The notes below the pieces were generated by a model that worked only from the letters and a program-made list of their open reading frames with translations, did no database searches and was not told where the DNA came from. The translations under genes and the position numbers were made by a program. This document shows positions 1 to 8,727 of a stretch of 15,255 nt of DNA, piece by piece (the stretch's first letter is position 1; the number at the start of each line of letters is the position of its first letter). Origin of the DNA: Phellopilus nigrolimitatus (taxonomy: Eukaryota; Basidiomycota; Agaricomycetes; Hymenochaetales; Hymenochaetaceae); assembly GCA_021029095.1 (NCBI GenBank), contig JAJOHG010000532.1, positions 1-15,255 of the forward strand, written 5' to 3'.

Positions 1-62
1 AGCAGTAAGGTTTCATGTCCAAAAGACGTCCAACGTCCTCGAGAAGTTTGCGCGAGGAGTAT

Positions 63-272
63 GTCGTCCTAGGACGCCCTGTGGATCACTGCCCACAATG
101 TCTCCTACTTCGCAAAGCGACGGGCTTGGATTACCATATCCTGTCATTCAGCGCAAGAGACCAACTGCAGATATCGAAGACGAGCTCGTGTTATCTGAAT
201 CGTAGGACCGTGTCGTACAGCAACCATGAGAGTTTAGACGAGGTCTGCTTCGTACTTGAATTTCGTCACGCC
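63..272 (-). pseudogene. Decayed relic of an AAA ATPase related to the gene at 2020-3816
   Basis: Read on the minus strand, this stretch carries collinear pieces of the non-catalytic N-terminal half of the AAA ATPase encoded at 2020-3816. The pieces are KFKY at 252-263; LVFDICSW...IW at 134-184, which aligns without gaps to LISDIYRW...IW of the intact protein; VIQ...LWAVI at 84-134, same length as VFQ...LWAAI; and S-stop-DDILL at 54-74 against SWDDMVL. Over the last 44 aligned residues I count about 19 identities. The relic has two in-frame stops, one replacing the Trp of SWDD at 69-71. A 1-nt frameshift lies at about 134, and roughly 29 residues are missing between KFKY and DICSW. It may run beyond both limits: the Walker region would lie left of the window edge, and 273-446 could hold more degraded sequence. 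It lies in opposite orientation to the intact copy. The 151-residue open frame on the plus strand here (15-470) is antisense and resembles nothing I know. Confidence 0.75.
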
Positions 273-759
273 ATTGAGCAGGCGCAAGCGCTTCTCTCCC
301 TTCTTATGGTTTTTATTAGATCCAACTTTAATACAAGAGTGAGCTTGCAGGCCAGTAGCAGACTCCAGGCAAAGCTTCCATGCCCCGTTTACGAGCAGTG
401 TATTCAGCGCGGGATTCCCCACAATCAAAGGAGTCAGCGAAGGCAACGATCACCGGTACAAATATGTTGATAGCGGGAGTAATTGAGTGGAGTCTAGTTT
501 GGCACGGTTTGGGTCGTTAATACTGCGATCATACTACCCGAAAATTTGTTCGTCAGATAGGGGTTCTGCATTTGAAATAGTAAACCTGTTTTTTTAGATT
601 CAATAGAAATCTTGTGAAATAGTTCTGGGCTGACGGGACCAAAGTAAGGTAAATCCACAAGTCTAACCTGAGTCTAGCACGAACATTTCTCTTCTCTGCC
701 TTTGGATAGGTGAATAGAGAATTAAAAGTATCCGACAGTTCGACAAGAACACGAAAAAT
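273..759. other. Stretch without a recognised gene
   Basis: This region lies between the AAA relic and the 3' end of the uL10m gene. I see no coding region I can support. The minus-strand frame at 273-446 may be a more degraded upstream part of the AAA relic, but no motif survives clearly. The 471-759 part is AT-richer and is probably the 3' flank of the minus-strand uL10m gene. Confidence 0.5.
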
Positions 760-1647
760 CTATGGCACACTCGCCTCCTCAGTGTTCGTTCCCTGCTCGT
801 CCTCCAAACCCTTCTTCAATCCCTCCAGAGTCCGCGCTAGCTTCCCGCCACCCGCCTCTCCCAAGACCATTGCCAATTGTACCGCAGGACTCGAGAGTAA
901 ACCGACAATCTGCGCGCGGATTGTGTCCAATGTCGGAAGCTTCGCAACGTCCTTTACTCCCTCCACACCAAACACCCTTCCTTCAATCAGCGCCCCAAGC
1001 AAAACCAACTCAGGGTCCAGCATGGGCCTCCGACGCTTCGTCTTTCGCCCAGGGACGTGCGTTTCGTCATCTGTCGCTTTCTTGGCCTGAGCATCAACCG
1101 CTTTCTTCCTCGGCACGGAGCGCTCGAGCGCGCGTAAAACCGCCTGTAGCGTGGGCGGGTCAAGCGCGGGCAAGCTGAGAACCCCTAAGCCAGCACCTCC
1201 GGCCATCTTAGCGATCTGTGCGGTAGTTGTCTCGTCTGTCGGCGCATGATGGCGCAAGGCGACGCCGAATACGCTCGTAGAGATGATGTTCAACTGGGGA
1301 AGCGTCTCCGGGGCCGGAGGGGCGTCGAGGAGACTGAACTGGGACCCCTTCGGCATCGTCGCGGCTGTGATCTCTCGCCGAAGTTTAATCATCCCCGATA
1401 CCCTAAAGTTTTTGTGCTGGACAAAGAGGAGAGGCTCGGAAGATGCGCGGTTCAGCAGCGAAGTGAATTGGTTGTAGAGGTAGGTTTTGCGCTCGTTAAA
1501 GACCCGGCCTTCAGCTTTGCCTGGCCAAATACGTGGGGACTGTATAGATATGGCATAATGGCGGATACTCGTCGTCGCCGCAGGTGATGACGACGCGCAC
1601 GACGGGCCTGCGGCCAGACCGGAGGGCAGGCGAGGTGCGCGAAACAT
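760..1647 (-). CDS. MRPL11: Mitochondrial large-subunit ribosomal protein uL10m (L10/P0 family)
   Basis: This is a single-exon gene for 295 residues, predicted to be a stalk-base protein of the mitochondrial 54S/large ribosomal subunit. The N-terminus (residues 1-33, MFRAPRLPSG...RHYAIS) is rich in Ser, Ala and Arg with no acidic residue, as in a mitochondrial presequence; cleavage after RHY is plausible. Residues about 70-92 (EPLLFVQHKNFRVSGMIKLRRE) match the L10-family core in which a phenylalanine-rich strand precedes a K/R-rich helix. The C-terminus (LRAQ-like IRAQIVGLLSSPAVQL, then KLARTLEGLKKGLE) matches the L10 C-terminal helices. A basic, low-complexity insert (KK...PGRKTKRRR) lies at about 190-225. 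The ATG at 1647 is preferred because the frame upstream has no ATG, only a GTG at 1737. The protein is longer than yeast Mrpl11 (about 250 aa), which is usual for basidiomycetes. It is divergent from the AAA ATPase, with 372 bp between start codons. Confidence 0.8.
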   Translation of the reverse strand: MFRAPRLPSGLAAGPSCASSSPAATTSIRHYAISIQSPRIWPGKAEGRVFNERKTYLYNQFTSLLNRASSEPLLFVQHKNFRVSGMIKLRREITAATMPKGSQFSLLDAPPAPETLPQLNIISTSVFGVALRHHAPTDETTTAQIAKMAGGAGLGVLSLPALDPPTLQAVLRALERSVPRKKAVDAQAKKATDDETHVPGRKTKRRRPMLDPELVLLGALIEGRVFGVEGVKDVAKLPTLDTIRAQIVGLLSSPAVQLAMVLGEAGGGKLARTLEGLKKGLEDEQGTNTEEASVP

Positions 1648-2019
1648 GGTAAGGACGAAAATTCGGTTTGCACGTATTAGTTTCCTTTTCGGTCTGTGTC
1701 GATCTCCGTACAACAGCTCGGGCTTTTCCGAACCCACTACACCTAATCTTGCAAGCTTAAATACCTACATATCTTTTCTATGAGTTATATACCCACGTCT
1801 TCGGCGGTAATATCTGGGGGCTGTTCAGCGCGATGATTCATGAATTTTCCATCGAGTCAAGAGTACGGCCCCGAAGGAGTCATAAGACCCTCTGTCTTAG
1901 AGTTCAGAATATCCAAGAAGGCCGCAGCACCAGCCATCTAAAGATTGAATCATTTGAGACTTGATGAGTTTCTGACGCTGTATAAAAGACAGTCTATTCG
2001 CGAGGGAAGTTACGCAACA
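1648..2019. promoter_or_regulatory. Shared divergent promoter region of uL10m and the AAA ATPase
   Basis: The 372 bp between the two start codons must hold both promoters. For the plus-strand gene there is a clear TATA element (TATAAAA, 1981-1987). No comparable element is obvious on the minus side, as expected for a housekeeping ribosomal-protein gene. No open frame here has an ATG start that I would accept. Confidence 0.55.
1981..1987 (+). promoter_or_regulatory. TATA box of the AAA ATPase gene
   Basis: TATAAAA lies 33 bp before the ATG at 2020. At the usual TATA-to-start spacing the mRNA would begin very close to this ATG and leave a very short leader. It also argues against translation starting further upstream, where the frame has only a TTG (1945). 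The next in-frame ATG, at 2035, is a possible alternative start. Confidence 0.5.
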
Positions 2020-3816
2020 ATGTCTCCCACTCAGATGCTCCCTGGCTTTTCTTTTTCCTCTATCCTCGATGACAAATTCTCTGCTACTGTCGCCAATGAA
2101 GATTTCTCCTTCCTTCGTGCTTTGAAAGCGCTTCACCCCGGAGAGCATACGCGTCACATAGCGCTACTCGACATCGCAGGATTTAGCTTTCCAATTTCCG
2201 GTTATCTGAACTTGCGCGGAATTGATGTGGAGGTTTTGGATGAGCCGAGACACGAGCTCGTTTATTGGAACGCACTTGCTGGCGCAGGGTCTGTTGCTGG
2301 GCTTCACGACTTCATGAATGCTGAACCTATTGCAGTAGGTGAAAGCACAGAGAGGGGAAGGCTCGTTCCGCGCCTAATCACTGGAGCTGTGAAATTCAAG
2401 TATAATGGAACCGATTTTCTGGTTTACAAAATCACCTGGAAAGACGGTCGCGGTCAAAAAATGACTCTGTTCAATGTTGTATTCGAGGATCCTGAGAACA
2501 TCGCGGGTGCGAAGGATGCCGATGGGAAGGCGATTATGAAATCGGCCGGGCACAATCTTATCTCCGACATTTATCGCTGGGCAGGCTCATTGAAGGATGA
2601 AATTTGGGTCTTCCAAGATGGATGTTGGATGAAAGACCAGGCTCTTTGGGCCGCAATTCGCAGCGTGTCTTGGGACGATATGGTTCTCGAGAAAGAATTC
2701 CTTGAGGGCTTGCGTAGGGATACGCGCACGTTCTTCGAGAATAGCAAGATTTATCATGAGCTTGGAGTAGTATGGAAACGGGGCCTCCTTTTGCTCGGCC
2801 CTCCTGGCAACGGGAAGACGGAGACCATTAAAGTCCTCTTGAAAGAGTCAGGCCAGGCGGCGCTCTACGTGAAATCTTTTTCCACACCAGCAGTATGAGT
2901 CAATTTTCTTGATTATTGAATATAATACTGATGAGTAGTCTGTTGATTTATAATAGGGCCCTGAGGCCGGAGTTCGATCAATATTCAACCATGCGAGGGA
3001 AAATGCCCCTTGTATCCTTGTCATCGAAGATTTGGACTCGCTTGTTACCCCTAACGTCCGGTCATTTTTTTTGAACGAACTAGACGGTCTTGTGAGTGCT
3101 TACCCTTCCATTCGTACCTCTCTCTGACGCCAAATGTTTTTTCTTGCTCGCTTCAGGGTCAAAACGAGGGAATCCTGACCATTGCAACAACAAATCACCC
3201 GGAGCGCATCGACGATGCGATATTAAACAGACCTTCACGGTTTGACGTGAAGTACGATTTCGCACTTCCCACTGAGGCGCTCCGCAACGCATACGCTCTC
3301 AAGTGGATTCGCAAGATTGCATCCTTGTCAACGTCGGCCGAAACACAGGCGGACTCTGGAAGCAAAACTACTGTCACGTTTGAGAAGGACGAGATGGAGC
3401 TTGCGGAGGAAGTCGCAAAGAAGACTGAAGGATGGTCCTTTGCGTTCTTAAAGGAACTGTACGTGTCGTCGTATTTCGCCAGTACGTTTATGTTGGGGCT
3501 CAATTTCAGCTATCTCTCTTTTTTCAGGTTCATTTCGTTTCTGCTGCGTCTCGCACATGACAAAGCGCATTCCCTTGCTCAAGGGAAAACGCCGACGTCC
3601 TCGACGACCGCTGATGCAGATTTGATGGAGCAAATTACCTCGCTCTCTAGCCAGATTCTCCCCACCAATACGAGTGCAGACGGTGCTACGGCGGGAGAGC
3701 ATACGGGCTCAAGTGGGAATATGGCGATGGGTGCTGGTATGATGGGACATATGTACGCAATGCCCGCGTTCCGGAGGCCGGCTCAGAGTCTTTTCTATCC
3801 AAGTGGGAATTTCTGA
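2020..3816 (+). CDS. AAA+ ATPase with a fungal-type N-terminal domain, client unknown
   Basis: Four exons (2020-2892, 2957-3091, 3157-3458, 3528-3816) give 532 residues; the introns of 64, 65 and 69 nt are all GT-AG. Residues 1 to about 240 form an N-terminal domain I know only from uncharacterised fungal AAA proteins. The single AAA module follows: Walker A GPPGNGKT (260-267), Walker B ILVIED (311-316) leading into LDSL, sensor-1 IATTN (Asn349), and arginine fingers in NRPSRFD (Arg361, Arg364). Walker B ends in Glu-Asp instead of Asp-Glu, as in Bcs1-like members. The last 100 or so residues are Ser/Thr-rich and then Met/Gly-rich (AMGAGMMGHMYAMP) and probably disordered. All ATP-binding and hydrolysis residues are present, so it should be an active ATPase. 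I see no signal peptide or membrane segment. Intron 3 has a length divisible by three and no stop, so it could be mistaken for exon. A decayed relative lies at 63-272. Confidence 0.85.
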
Positions 3817-4828
3817 AAGGCCGTAATGGGTGATGCACTATCCGATAGTATAGTGGAATCCAATGAAACGTTTGTATGAATAAAATATGCAAGTATGCTG
3901 AACTACGTATACAACCGTCTGTCAGTAGAAGCAGACTTCGAAACCCGAGGAGGTCGCGCACATACATGCGCTGCTCCCGCCTGTTGGTTTCCAGACAAAC
4001 TTGACACATCAATAAGTTGACAAGTTTCATCACCGTATTAATTTTTGATTTTTCGCTTCGCAGAAAGGCGATCAAAGGAAATAGTAATATTATCTTTCTT
4101 TTTCCGAGAATCCTAAGCTAACAATGGGCAACGAGTACCCTTTAAGGAATGACTCGAGATACCTGCCGTCGACAAGCCGGCCATCAAACAATTGCGCAGA
4201 TGGTAGACTGGCGACTGTCACCGTGGATGCAGTCTCGTGTATTTGTATCCACCACGTCCTCGACTCCTGAATTGTGACGGTCTTCGTCCCCATGTCAGAT
4301 TTTTTATCTTAGCCAAAGTCTTCATACCGTATTTTCAAGCAAACGTTCTGAACAAAGGAAATATTATTATAAATAAGAATAAAGTAGATATTCAGTTGAC
4401 CATGAGCATACCGATAAACCAATGATGCTCCCTATGACCCTCAGGATTGATACAGACTCAGACACAAGCCCCATTGTTGCTCGTGTTTAAAACGGAAGCT
4501 CTCGGTTCAGCAAAGTATGAGCGTAAATTAATTGTGGCTCTTCGCCAACTCTTCGCGGCAGGTTATCTTTCGGAAATTTTTGACATATCCGCTCGGCATT
4601 CACGCCGAGGAAGAATATCGACCACAGCAAAAACTATAGCAGATGGTTGCATCGAGGCGGGTATAGGGTATAATCTAAGGCCAAGATTTTAGAAGTGTAG
4701 ATTACTGTACGGAGGTATGAAAGAGCGAATTCTAAATGAAAGTCTAAGAAGTCGAACATAAACTGACAGCTTAAGAGATCAAATTATGAGAGCTCATACC
4801 ACAAAAGTCCGTGCATGGAGAAGAAGTA
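3817..4828. other. Convergent intergenic region without a supported gene
   Basis: This 1-kb gap separates the 3' ends of the AAA ATPase (plus) and the glucanase (minus). Just past the AAA stop there is an AATAAA-like sequence (about 3879-3884) that could serve 3'-end processing. Two short open frames are visible: 4090-4293 on the minus strand (ATG start, 67 residues, mixed composition, no motif known to me) and 4447-4692 on the plus strand (no ATG at its start). Neither shows a recognisable family, splice partner or promoter. Stretches around 4360-4400 are AT-rich. I call this non-coding or relic sequence, with low certainty. Confidence 0.4.
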
Positions 4829-6316
<1,488 letters not shown>

Positions 6317-6388
6317 GAGCTTGAAAGCTTCGGCTGAAGGGAGAAGAGAAAGAGGCCACTATTTTGCGGACCGTAGGGTGGCGCGTAC

Positions 6389-6412
6389 GACCCTCGTTCG
6401 CATTCGAGGGTC
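6389..6412. repeat. Perfect 8-bp inverted repeat with 8-nt spacer
   Basis: GACCCTCG (6389-6396) is followed after 8 nt by its exact reverse complement CGAGGGTC (6405-6412). It abuts the TATA-like element on the glucanase side. It could be a site for a dimeric regulator or form a hairpin near the transcript start; which of these applies is inference. Confidence 0.6.
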
Positions 6413-6640
6413 ATATATTTCTTCCTGGAAATTGGAGAAGTTCTTACTCTAAGCGACGCGTACTCCGGCAGTGGGCGATCAGCGCTTCGATCAGCTAGCC
6501 GGGATACGTACATACGTCATTACAGACGACCCACTATACGTTTCAAACGGACTATACTCCGGAAGTATTTTCATGCGTATGAAGGTGAGCATGCACGATC
6601 GCTTCGTAGTCCATGCAACTCAGGATTGGGTGGCATCAAA

Positions 6641-6668
6641 CACGTGATCGACGCGTCGTATTCACGTG
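6641..6668. promoter_or_regulatory. Pair of CACGTG E-boxes
   Basis: CACGTG occurs at 6641-6646 and 6663-6668, 22 bp apart (about two helical turns), upstream of the ATG at 6817. The first, read in reverse, is ATCACGTG and fits the RTCACRTG consensus of Cbf1-type bHLH factors. Function is inferred from the motif only. Confidence 0.45.
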
Positions 6669-6816
6669 CGGTTCGCGCGATGCTTGCCACTTGCACCTAA
6701 ACCTTAATTGCCCGCTCGCTCACTTCAAGCCGCTCCGTGCATATACGCTCTTTTCGATCGTGCTGGGCACCCGTGTTTGCATTATATCTAACCCTCACCT
6801 TCCACATATCTATCGC

Positions 6817-8037
6817 ATGGTTGGGCTTAGAATATCGAGCCTCTACCCCGGCATCGTTGTCGCACTCTGCGTGGCAGCGCGGCTCACGACTGCCAGTATT
6901 ATCTCAACACCGTCGCCTTCGCCATCTATATCAGATTCCTTTACTTCTATTTCGTCTTCGACATTAGTATCTTCGACAACGCCAGACACGCTCTCAAGCC
7001 TAGCTTTCACGAGCATAGTAGCCGGGACACATGGTCTGCCACCCGGACACGATTACGCACTTAACCCGTTCGACATCCTTAGTGGAGATGCTGGTGGTGG
7101 AGGTGGAGGTGATCAAGATCAAGATCAAGATGGAAATGGAAATGGAGGCGGGGCCGCAGGCGCTCAGCCTAAGCAGACACAGTTGACGGAGAACAAGCTG
7201 TCCTCTGCGGTTCCGGGCGAGGCATCGAAGACCATAGATGGGGGGAAGCTGACAGGTGTCTCTGCCACCAGTAGGGCATCGATATCGAGTGCCTCAAATG
7301 CGTACTCAGCGGCAACGACTACCGTAGCGGATGCATCCACCACGCAAACAGGCGTTCCCGCATCGATACAACTCTCTAGTACTACCACAAGCCCTAGCGC
7401 CAATGCAAACGCCGGCTCGTCCGGCTCAAGTATGAACTCGTGGAAGATCATTGGCATCGGCGTGCTTGCCTTTGCAGGCATCGTTGGTCTCGTGCTCGGC
7501 TTCGTGTTCCATGATGCGCTCTTGCGCCCACTGCGCAATTGTGCGGGTAGGCGTGCAGGGTGGCGCGGGATGCGCGATGAGCAGCTTGTGCCCGACTGGA
7601 ACCGGCGTAGCTGGAGCTTCGGAGGTGACGGAAATGGCTTGGATATGGAGAAGAAAAAGGTTTCGGAGGATGGTGGTCCACGGATCTGCACGACAGAGAA
7701 AGGGAATATGCAATTCCCGCTCCCGCCGGTTTCGCCGTTCCCAATACGCCGTGCGCCAAGCGCCAAGTCGAACAAGGGGACGAGCGCCAATGCCAACACC
7801 GACAGTAGCACTGCACATGTAAAGAGCGACGGGTGCTCGATCATTCCATCACCGCCGCCTCCGATGCACGCTCCTCAGCCTACACGTCCAGTACCGGGCG
7901 CCATTTCGCTCCAGACATCACATAGCCAGACGCAGCCGGAAAGGCCGAATGCATTGGGCTCCGGCTACCTCAACTCGGACTCGGACGCTTATGGAGGCAT
8001 TGAGGAGGTCGGGTCGTATGCAGCGCGTATGGAGTGA
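6817..8037 (+). CDS. Ser/Thr-rich single-pass (type I) membrane protein, family not recognised
   Basis: This is an uninterrupted frame of 406 residues. I start at the ATG at 6817 because it opens directly on a signal peptide: MVGLRISSLYPGIVVALC with cleavage near LTTAS (about residues 24-27). Residues about 27-205 are Ser/Thr/Pro-rich, typical of an O-glycosylated, extended outer segment. They include a Gly run and a (Asp-Gln)n/Gly-Asn tract at 93-112. One strong membrane helix lies at about 209-231 (IIGIGVLAFAGIVGLVLGFVF). A basic stop-transfer stretch follows (RPLRNCAGRRAGWR), then a Pro/Ser-rich inner tail of about 165 residues. The plan resembles fungal wall-stress sensors of the Wsc/Mid2 type, but I see no Cys-rich WSC domain and no diagnostic motif, so a sensor role is only a guess. 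It shares its promoter region with a wall glucanase. Its 3' end converges with the gene at 8183-8557, 145 bp away. Confidence 0.7.
   Translation: MVGLRISSLYPGIVVALCVAARLTTASIISTPSPSPSISDSFTSISSSTLVSSTTPDTLSSLAFTSIVAGTHGLPPGHDYALNPFDILSGDAGGGGGGDQDQDQDGNGNGGGAAGAQPKQTQLTENKLSSAVPGEASKTIDGGKLTGVSATSRASISSASNAYSAATTTVADASTTQTGVPASIQLSSTTTSPSANANAGSSGSSMNSWKIIGIGVLAFAGIVGLVLGFVFHDALLRPLRNCAGRRAGWRGMRDEQLVPDWNRRSWSFGGDGNGLDMEKKKVSEDGGPRICTTEKGNMQFPLPPVSPFPIRRAPSAKSNKGTSANANTDSSTAHVKSDGCSIIPSPPPPMHAPQPTRPVPGAISLQTSHSQTQPERPNALGSGYLNSDSDAYGGIEEVGSYAARME
7093..7151 (+). repeat. In-frame low-complexity tract (Gly run, GATCAA x3, GGAAAT x2)
   Basis: GGTGGTGGAGGTGGAGGT (7093-7110) is followed by three perfect GATCAA hexamers (7111-7128), then GAT and GGAAAT units to about 7151. 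All units are multiples of three, so expansion or contraction keeps the frame. It encodes a Gly then Asp-Gln then Gly-Asn linker in the outer part of the membrane protein and is likely to vary in length between strains. Confidence 0.8.
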
Positions 8038-8182
8038 TAGAATCAGATAATCCAGGTTGAACGCAGAGGATAAGGAACTTTTCTTGCAAGCATTTGTACA
8101 ACAGCATGCCTATTTATCACAATCACTTTGTAGTGTACAACTTCTCATTAGCACATGCATGTAACTATACTCGCCTGTATTT

Positions 8183-8557
8183 CTAAACACATACCGAACT
8201 TTTATTATTGATACTTGTAGGCTTTGGGGTGGGGGCAGGGATGTTCTCCTCAAGTTTGTTCGCAACCCAGAGGCCAACCAGGGCGGTACCAAAGAGAGTG
8301 CAGGAAAGGTAGAGACGCGTTTTACGCGGAATTGCTGTCGAATAGTAGTAAATCAAAAGCATAACCAGGCCTCCTGTGCTCCTGAATAAAAAGGCGCACA
8401 CACCAAGCCATGACTGCCCATAAGTGCGCTGGGCAGACGACCCCGAACGCGATGCGGTAGGCGTCGGGGGTATCTCTGGACTCAGGTTCGCTTCGACAGC
8501 TCTCTTCACTCTTGCCGATGTGCTTCTCGCCTTTGGATCCGGGTCCGGCGTGTTCAT
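8183..8557 (-). CDS. Small protein with two predicted membrane segments, family not recognised
   Basis: This open frame of 124 residues starts at the ATG at 8557. Residues 1-45 are polar and Pro/Ser/Arg-rich. Two hydrophobic segments follow, at about 50-72 (WLGVCAFLFRSTGGLVMLLIYYY) and 82-101 (LYLSCTLFGTALVGLWVAN), joined by a short basic turn (IPRKTR). A short polar tail ends at residue 124. The hairpin layout suggests an ER, Golgi or mitochondrial membrane protein. There is no signal peptide. The 3' end is uncertain: close to the stop, the sequence GTATGTG (about 8188-8194) resembles a splice donor with CTAAT-type branch sequence beyond it, so the last few residues may differ. The start codon is 171 bp from that of DOP1 on the other strand, so the two are likely to share a promoter. 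I do not know the function. Confidence 0.6.
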   Translation of the reverse strand: MNTPDPDPKARSTSARVKRAVEANLSPEIPPTPTASRSGSSAQRTYGQSWLGVCAFLFRSTGGLVMLLIYYYSTAIPRKTRLYLSCTLFGTALVGLWVANKLEENIPAPTPKPTSINNKSSVCV

Positions 8558-8727
8558 CGTTGTGTATGGCGAACCAGTGCGCAGCGCCGTGTCGCGATGT
8601 ACATATCCGACACGTGACCGATACAGAACTCATTCGGTAACACGCTAGCGGTCCCATTCGCTATGAGCTCAAGTCCTTCTCTATGCTTGCCAGCTAGAAA
8701 GATACCCAATCCAATCCGCTAACAATC
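8558..8727. promoter_or_regulatory. Compact bidirectional promoter between the small membrane protein and DOP1
   Basis: Only 170 bp separate the two start codons. A CACGTGAC motif lies at 8611-8618; read in reverse it is GTCACGTG, a match to the Cbf1/bHLH consensus RTCACRTG. No clear TATA box is visible for either gene. Confidence 0.45.

Larger units (their letters stand above)
6317..6816. promoter_or_regulatory. Divergent promoter region of the glucanase and the Ser/Thr-rich membrane protein
   Basis: The 500 bp between the two start codons hold several visible elements. On the minus strand a TATA-like AAATATATGA lies at 6411-6420, about 95 bp before the glucanase ATG. A perfect 8-bp inverted repeat lies next to it (6389-6412). 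CGATCAGC occurs twice as a direct repeat (6476-6483 and 6488-6495). Two CACGTG E-boxes (6641-6646 and 6663-6668) lie 22 bp apart, nearer the membrane-protein gene. The open frame from 6613 runs through this region, but its first 68 residues show no signal or domain and sit over the E-boxes, so I treat them as non-coding. Confidence 0.5.

Noticed and set aside
15..470. Open frame of 151 residues on the plus strand
   Set aside because: It is antisense to the AAA pseudogene relic, has no recognisable domain, and its openness is explained by residual codon structure on the other strand.
710..1587. Several plus-strand open frames
   Set aside because: They are antisense shadows of the GC-rich uL10m coding region; most lack an ATG or any domain.
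1945..2019. N-terminal extension of the AAA ATPase frame
   Set aside because: The frame opens with TTG, has no ATG before 2020, and a TATA box lies inside it.
6613..6816. 68-residue upstream extension of the membrane-protein frame
   Set aside because: It shows no domain, covers the E-boxes, and would bury the signal peptide that begins at the ATG at 6817.
7164..7844. Minus-strand open frame of 226 residues
   Set aside because: It is antisense to the Ser/Thr-rich membrane protein, and its Ala/Val-rich content is a by-product of that composition.
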